Shown here in pieces: positions 58,146 through 64,000 of a stretch of 64,000 bases of DNA; within the stretch, counting starts at the first letter, position 1, and each line of letters starts with the position of its first letter. The translations under genes were made by a program, and so were the position numbers. The notes beneath the pieces were generated by a model that did no database searches, was not told the origin of the DNA, and saw only the letters and a list, made by a program, of their open reading frames with translations. The DNA is from Phanerochaete sordida (Eukaryota > Basidiomycota > Agaricomycetes > Polyporales > Phanerochaetaceae), in the NCBI GenBank assembly GCA_019973155.2, contig BPQB01000007.1, positions 372,001 to 436,000 of the forward strand. Reading direction: 5' to 3'.

Positions 58146-60763
58146 CGCGAACGTGCAGCGTCTTCCCTGCACGCGCGCCATTTCAGCGTGAGATGTGTCT
58201 GCGCACACGAGCGGCGTGCCGTTCGTGCCCCGCGCCGAAACTGTACAATCATCCCGGGATCCACAGGCTGGTGTATGTAATGGGCTGCATTAACCTCTGT
58301 ATTAGCTGCGTCTGCAATTCATACTGTTATCGCTACCGGCACCGCTGCAACAACGGCCACGCCAACCGCAGCACGCGCAGGACACGCGCCGGCCCACGCG
58401 CCCCGCGCTGACGAGAGGCCGCCACGGCGAAGCAGGCGGCAGCCCGACCGCGCAGGGGTGCCTCGGGCGCAGGGCACGTGCCGGCGGCCCAACGGCCCAT
58501 CTGTGCATCTATGAATGAGATAGGCACTGCGCCGAGCGCGCCCGCGACCCCGCGCACGCGCAAGCGCAAGCGAGCGAAGTGCCACAAGGGTGAGCCTCGA
58601 CGAGCCCCCGGCCTGCGAGCGTCGGCGCAGGGCCCTCGTCGCTGCCTTCCGCACGTTGGCGCGCCGCTGCCCCACGAGCAGCGCGTCGCCACGGACGCCG
58701 TCTTGCGCGAGCACGTCGGGGGTCTGCGCAGGGCGTGCTCAGGCCAGCGGCGGGGCACGCAGGCGCGAGCCCGCGGGGCCTCGAGGCGGGGCGCGCTGAT
58801 GGCTGCAGATCGATCCCTCGAGTAGGCTCGCCGCTAGGCGCAGAGCTGGCGCAGAAGCTTCCGCGAGGCGTCAGCGGAGGCCGGGGGCGCGGGGAGAACG
58901 GTGCACCCGCTGCGCGGCGCGGCGCGTGCGTCCGGCGAGCGGGGCCACGCTGCGCGAGAGAAGCCGGGGCGTGGAGCGCGAAGGCGATCGCGGAGGCGCG
59001 TGGGGGGCGCGGGCGTGCCGGGGGTGGTGCTCGCCAGAGACGGGGTGTGGGGGTCGCTGGGCAGGGCGCGGGGCCAGGCGAGCGTGAGGCCCGCTGCGCG
59101 CGCCGTTATCGAGGGCGCGGCTCGACGCGGCGGCGGGGGCGTGCTCGCGCTCGCCAGGGCCGTTCTGCTGGGAAGCGGCACGCCGGGAGGCGATGCTCTG
59201 CGATGCTCGTCATCGATTTGGCGGCACGAGGCCGTCTGAATGCAATGTGTGTGGGTGGGCTTGATCACCCCGTCCGTGCATGCGCGGTTCTGGAGGGGGC
59301 GTGTCAGTGCTCCGGGCCCGCTTCGCGAGGGCTGCATTCGGACAGAGAAATATTCATCGCCGCGGCTGGGCAGGGTGTAGACTGGACGCGACGACACGTT
59401 GTTTTGGGTTACGGCAGGGTCTCTACAAAAGCGGTAGTGATTTACAGGGCGATGGTAGGAGCGATGCTTGCGGAGAATTTAGCGATCGACTTTTGTTGTC
59501 AGCGATGACCTCTGAATGGGCGATAGCGGCGGTTAGAAGACGCGTTTTTTCTAGAGGTATGGAGGGTGGTAAATGAAGCGAGTGCAGCACAGGAGGAGAG
59601 CGAGGGACGCCCGATGTTTGCGGAGGTGGGCCGGCTAGCGGTGGTGTGGTGGACGGCTTGGACTGGATGCGCTTTGGCGGGGTGTGAGACAAGGTGACGG
59701 TGCAGCGGACGCATCGCGGGGAGGGGCCCAGAAAGGCAAGCGCTGCATCGGGGTGACGGGATCTGCCTCCGCGAGAAGCGAGACTCGCGCGGAACACGTG
59801 TCGACGGAAATTGACGCTGCGGGGGAGCCCTCGTCGTGCCCGGCTGGCCCTCTGCAGGCGGACAAGGGCGGCGCAGGGCCACCCAGCGGGCACACCGCCT
59901 GGCAGAGAAAACAAGAGCGGGCAGCGCAGGCGGTGCGGGAGGAAGAGCAGATGCCCTCGCGAGTCGCGCGCGTCTCTGCACGCCGATCACCTGCACATAA
60001 ACGCCCATCGAGAGTGTGGGAACATCCCGCGGATGGGTGTGGCGCGCTGGGCATCGTCGCCGGCGGCGAGGGCGGCGGCGGGGACGGCGGGGACGGCAGC
60101 AGAGGCAGCGTAGACGTACAGATGTAGTGCAGATCCACGAACAAAGCGCATGTCGTGCGTGCTGGCCGCTGGATGAGGACATGGCGTCGTAAAATATCAG
60201 TTCCGCGACGAAGGCACGTTGCAATCAAACCCTGGCTTATTCCGTAAGGCAGTCGCAAGGCTCCCTCTCCAGCTCGCTCCCTCGTCCTCTTCCTCCTCCA
60301 CCTCGACCATCAAAGCACAGCTCGCCGTCAGCCTACGCAACGTCCTCTCCCTGCCCCCACGCTCGCCCGATATCCATCATCTCACTCCCCGCCGCCCGCC
60401 CATCTTACGACCGCACAGCGCGCCCCAGTCTCGAGTCCCGATCCGTCGTCTCTCCCTCGGCACTCGTGCACCGGCACCAGCGAGCCCCACGCTGCCGCCC
60501 CTAGAGTACAAGAGTGCTGCCCTCCAACGGCCCATCGTCATCTCGCCTCCTTGCGCTCACGACTTCCAACCATCTTTCCATCCTGTGCCCGCATCATTGA
60601 TTATTCTCTAACATCGCACACCACGCAATTTTTATCATCTCAACCTCTATCGGACCCGCTCACGACGACATTATCTTTATCTGGTCAGTGAGCCCTCGCC
60701 TTGTCCGTGTCTTGTGCGAGCCCTCACAGCCCGCATCACCGCGCGCCCCGCACCCAGGTTAAA
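58146..60763. other. GC-rich spacer and leader upstream of the CCCH gene
   Basis: About 2.6 kb. From 58300 to 59200 it is very GC-rich and has long but Arg/Ala/Gly-dominated open frames on both strands, a base-composition effect rather than genes. 60240-60760 is strongly pyrimidine-rich on the plus strand, probably the transcribed leader of the CCCH gene. An intron in the 5' UTR is plausible (acceptor CACCCAG just before 60758). No RNA gene or repeat was recognised. Confidence 0.5.
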
Positions 60764-63412
60764 ATGATGCACGAATCCGTCACGAAATCGCCCTCTCCCG
60801 CAAACTTCTACCAGCACAAGTCTGAAGATATCTTGTCCAACAATCAAGCAAAAGCGGCCTTGTCCTCCAGAGACATGCTGCCGGCGTCAGGCGGCGCGTC
60901 ACGGAGGCCGCAGTCAGTGGGATTGCAAAAACGTGCGCGTACCATGCTTGCCGTCCTGCGCTCCAAACTCACCATCTCGCTCCTTCTGCAGCTGAGCGAT
61001 CCGCAAGGCCAACCGCGACCAACGCGAACGGGGGTGGTAGGTGGAGGATCACCAGCGCAGGCCAACTCGTTGACCCGGACTTGGCAGAGTGGGACATTAC
61101 AGATGACATGGTGAAGCTGCAGATTAGTGAGGACGCTCCCGAACACAAGTCGCACCTGCGCACCCCTCCTCACCTCCGCGGCCACATAGGTGTCGTCGGC
61201 ATCGAGACTAGCCCTCTCGAGACGTCCTCGGAGACCAGCCTTGGCTCCGAGTCGCCAAACGCTTTCGACCAGGCCGGCACCCTAGGCTCCCACTCTCGCG
61301 GCTCTTCAGCCGATACCACCGCATCCTCCCACACTCCCTCGTATTCTGGCCCTCAGACGCTCCAAGCGCCGCCGTACACACCGCTGAAAGCCAGTGGAGT
61401 GAACGAGTCCAGGAACCGCCCGCACTCGTACAGCGGCGGCCTGTCCTCTGCTGATCTCATGCGCTTGCAACAAGCCGGCGGAAGCCCTGGCATTCCAGAG
61501 ACGTGGTCCAGTCCGAACGGTACTCCGGAAAGGCAGCAAGCTGCTGACCAGCCAACCTACCCGTCGCTCGTTGGTCAAAACGCTAGCTCTCGCTCGCAGG
61601 AAGCTCTCCATGGGTCTCGCGGTGACGAGTCCCAAGGCAGTTACGAAACTCCTTCCCGCCAGCAATACGGTCCGATCGCCCAAGCCCCCACTATGCATGC
61701 TGCTGGTTCCGGCGTGCCCAACCCTCCTTACCCTGCCGCGAATCGCCCTAATAGCATCGCGCCCCCGAACCCCCAGTTCCGCCAGCGCGCCTTCTCTCCT
61801 CCGCAACCGGTGCCGCAGGTCATGCAGAGCCCACCGAACTTTGGGTATCCCGCACCGTTGCCGCTGTCGGTGGCAGGCGGACAGCAACTGTACGACATGA
61901 TGCTGCCGACACCGCCTCTCGAGAACCCCACGATGGCGCGGCTGCAGCAACAGGCGCCGTATCGCGGCGTGCACCAACACTCGGCGTCGGACCCCGCGTC
62001 GCTGCGCGACCCGGCCGTGCTCGCGCTGCTCAACAGCAACATGCAGGCCGCGTTCGCCGCCGGCCAGATGTACGGCCCCGCCGCGATGGTCCCGCCGAAC
62101 ATGGCGATGTTCAACCAGTTCTACACCGGCCCCGAGGGCTACCCGAGCCCCGACCTCGCAATGATGGCGCGCCTCCAGCCGCAGTACACTGGACAGTACG
62201 GCATCCCGTCCGCCCAGGGCGGTGCCGCCGCCGCCAGAGGACACCAGAGCGCGCAGTCGACGGGCAGCAGCCCCGGGCCTGGCCCGAACGCGAACAACCG
62301 CAAGCTTGGCCTCTACAAAACTGAGCTGTGCAGGAGCTGGGAGGAGAAGGGAACTTGTCGCTACGGCGCCAAGTGCCAGTTCGCGCACGGAGAAGAGGAA
62401 CTGAGGAATGTGCAGCGGCATCCCAAGGTGCGTTGTATGCGTCTCACGTAACATGGAAAGTACTTAACGCGCGCGCTGTAGTACAAAACTGAGATTTGCA
62501 GGGTAAGCTTCTAGTGCGATCGTGCGTGTACCGCGAGCTAATCGGCCTTTGTACAGACGTTCTGGGTCTCTGGTTCTTGCCCTTACGGCAAGCGCTGCTG
62601 TTTCATCCACACGGAGCTGCCAGGAGCTGCAGGCCAAGGTGGCCAAGATAACAGTGGCTCGCTCGGCGTGGGCGAGCAGCGCCCACGCTCTGACAGCGAT
62701 CCTAATGAAGGATCGACTTCTCTCCTCGCCCGCATCTCTGCCAAGCGCCAAGACCCGCTCAATGGCACTAACAAGCCGGGGAGTGTGAGCACGACGCCTC
62801 CAGGAGGCTTCAGTGGCCGTCCAGGGTCGCTGCGAGTCGACACCTCGGTACTGGATCCGAGTGCAGGGAAGCAGAACAAGTCCGCCTTCCCCAGCTTCAC
62901 CCACAACGGCATCCTCGTCTCGTCAAACGACGAGGCCCCGGCGATGTCGCCCGGTCCTGTGACCGCTGCCCCAGACTTTGGGAGACACGCTGCAGCGCGG
63001 ATGGACATCGTCGGCGCCCAGGTGAGCGATCCGTGCCAGCATGACCGGCCGCGTCCCGTGCGTTGCTGACGCGTCATCCCTTCAGCCGCGCGTCCGCAAA
63101 AGCACCGGCGTGGACCCCAACGTGCGCCACTCATTCAACGGCGGCGAGATCCAGCTCGACCTGAGCGCGAGCACGCCGACCGCGCCGAACCAGGGCCAGT
63201 TCGCCATGCCCGCGGACATGCAGCCCGGGCGCGCGGCGCGCCTCAACGGCCACGCCCGCTCGGGCAGCGCAGGCAACTGGGGCGCCGCGACGCGCGCGCC
63301 CGGCCACCTCACCGCGTACCCGCTCTCGTCTATACCCGGCGGCGAGCTCAAGGCGAACATGCCCTGGGCGGACTACCCCGCGGCGCGGCGCACCGGGAAC
63401 AACTGGGCGTAG
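60764..63412 (+). CDS. Tandem CCCH zinc-finger RNA-binding protein (TIS11/tristetraprolin type)
   Basis: Likely binds AU-rich elements in mRNA 3' UTRs and promotes decay. The start at 60764 gives [21 protein letters not shown] first intron near 60930 joins GLQK to [20 protein letters not shown] and continues to [21 protein letters not shown] long Ser/Pro/Gln-rich region follows. Finger 1 is [20 protein letters not shown] then CQFAH, and finger 2 is [20 protein letters not shown] then CCFIH; both have C-x8-C-x5-C-x3-H spacing with the (R/K)YKTEL-type lead. The lead-in of finger 2 is coded by a 21-nt microexon (62482-62502). The C-terminal part is low-complexity. About 800 residues, considerably longer than yeast Cth2. 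Confidence 0.93.
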
Positions 63413-64000
63413 GCGGCGCCCCAGCACACACATGCGTACGACTGCGAAGGACAGGGCACTTCGACAGTGCACTTGATGACGTGACCCTTTCTTTACCGGA
63501 GGACACTTGTAATCATTTTCTTGTTTCTAGAGTCTGTGGCTCATCATGTGGTTCACTGTTCGTCTCGCTGTCCCATCCCACCTGTTACCTGTGTGCATAC
63601 TAATTCTCTCCCATTGTTCCATCTGACTTGTCTGTGTTTCCTCCTCGCTGTCCAATAGCCTCTCATCATGCCTATCGTCTTCACTTCATCCCATTGTTGT
63701 TTCTGCAGATCTTGACTTGTTCTCTCTGAACATTTCGGATAGCTTGTTACAATCACTCACGCTGCACATATATGTTTATTCCAATAAATGATTTCAGTTA
63801 TCGATCGGTCCAAACGAGCAGCACGACGTGTGTGGGACCTAGAATGTGTTGAACAAACATAGATGGAAAAACAACAGACAGACGAATACAGGAAGTTGCG
63901 GGTATAAATATCGGTAGATAGTGGCGCATGAGTCTCGTGAATGGGGATCGTGGGTATCACAGAAAGCGTTAAATAGCCAACGCTCGCAGCTCCCTCCTGA
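63413..64000. other. Downstream of the CCCH gene to the window end
   Basis: 588 bp, T/C-rich after the stop codon. AATAAA at 63783-63788 could be a polyadenylation signal. No protein-like frame was seen on either strand. Confidence 0.5.

Noticed and set aside
58735..59508. 257-codon frame in the GC-rich spacer
   Set aside because: Composition is Arg/Ala/Gly-dominated, equally long frames exist on the other strand, and there is no recognisable motif.
63757..63960. Small minus-strand frame at the right edge
   Set aside because: 67 codons with no motif or splice-supported extension; no sign of a gene entering from the right.

Overview
The window looks like nuclear DNA from a filamentous basidiomycete, most likely an Agaricomycete. 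Nearly every gene is cut by many short GT..AG introns of about 48-65 nt, GC content is high, and one gene encodes a DUF6593-type protein typical of mushroom-forming fungi. Twenty-one protein-coding genes could be spliced by eye into products that match known families. In the genes where I summed exon lengths the reading frame closes exactly. No operons, CRISPR arrays, viral genes or secondary-metabolite clusters were seen.

Layout. 1-6104 (-): B-block-binding subunit of TFIIIC, running off the left edge. 6441-8007 (+): 2OG-Fe(II) oxygenase. 8218-13301 (-): Atg26/Ugt51 sterol 3-beta-glucosyltransferase. 13681-14796 (+): SUR7/PalI-type membrane protein. 15194-17269 (+): GH72 beta-1,3-glucanosyltransferase. 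18252-19877 (-): GPI-type chitin deacetylase. 20251-21300 (-): NAP/SET histone chaperone. 21557-24291 (-): Sac1 phosphoinositide phosphatase, head to head with the U2 snRNP A' gene at 24445-25346 (+). 25479-26276 (-): TMEM205-like membrane protein. 26674-28134 (-): COP9 signalosome CSN6. 28507-30041: a 1.5-kb transposon-like element with terminal inverted repeats and target-site duplications. 30312-33086 (+): MCM5, flanked by three identical tRNA-Thr(AGT) genes. 34419-35225 (+): AP-3 sigma. 35604-36801 (-): Mediator MED6, head to head with an NRAMP metal transporter at 37157-39457 (+). 39458-42776: long gene-poor stretch with a degenerate tRNA-like sequence. 42777-43985 (+): C2H2 transcription factor. 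44839-47437 (+): large-subunit catalase. 47708-48322 (-): DUF6593 protein. 48847-49896 (-): Aim18-type chalcone-isomerase-fold protein. 50266-58145 (+): Blm10/PA200 proteasome activator. 58146-60763: GC-rich spacer. 60764-63412 (+): tandem-CCCH RNA-binding protein.

Most genes are housekeeping and functionally unrelated. Two themes stand out. First, 13.7-19.9 kb carries three surface genes in a row (SUR7-type protein, glucan remodelling, chitin deacetylation), next to the sterol glucosyltransferase. Second, RNA polymerase III: the window has the TFIIIC B-box-binding subunit, three tRNA-Thr genes and a tRNA-like relic, and the unusually long first intron of the TFIIIC gene contains an exact B-box consensus inside a foldable domain.

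All intron boundaries and family assignments come from reading the sequence by eye; no alignment or database search was run.
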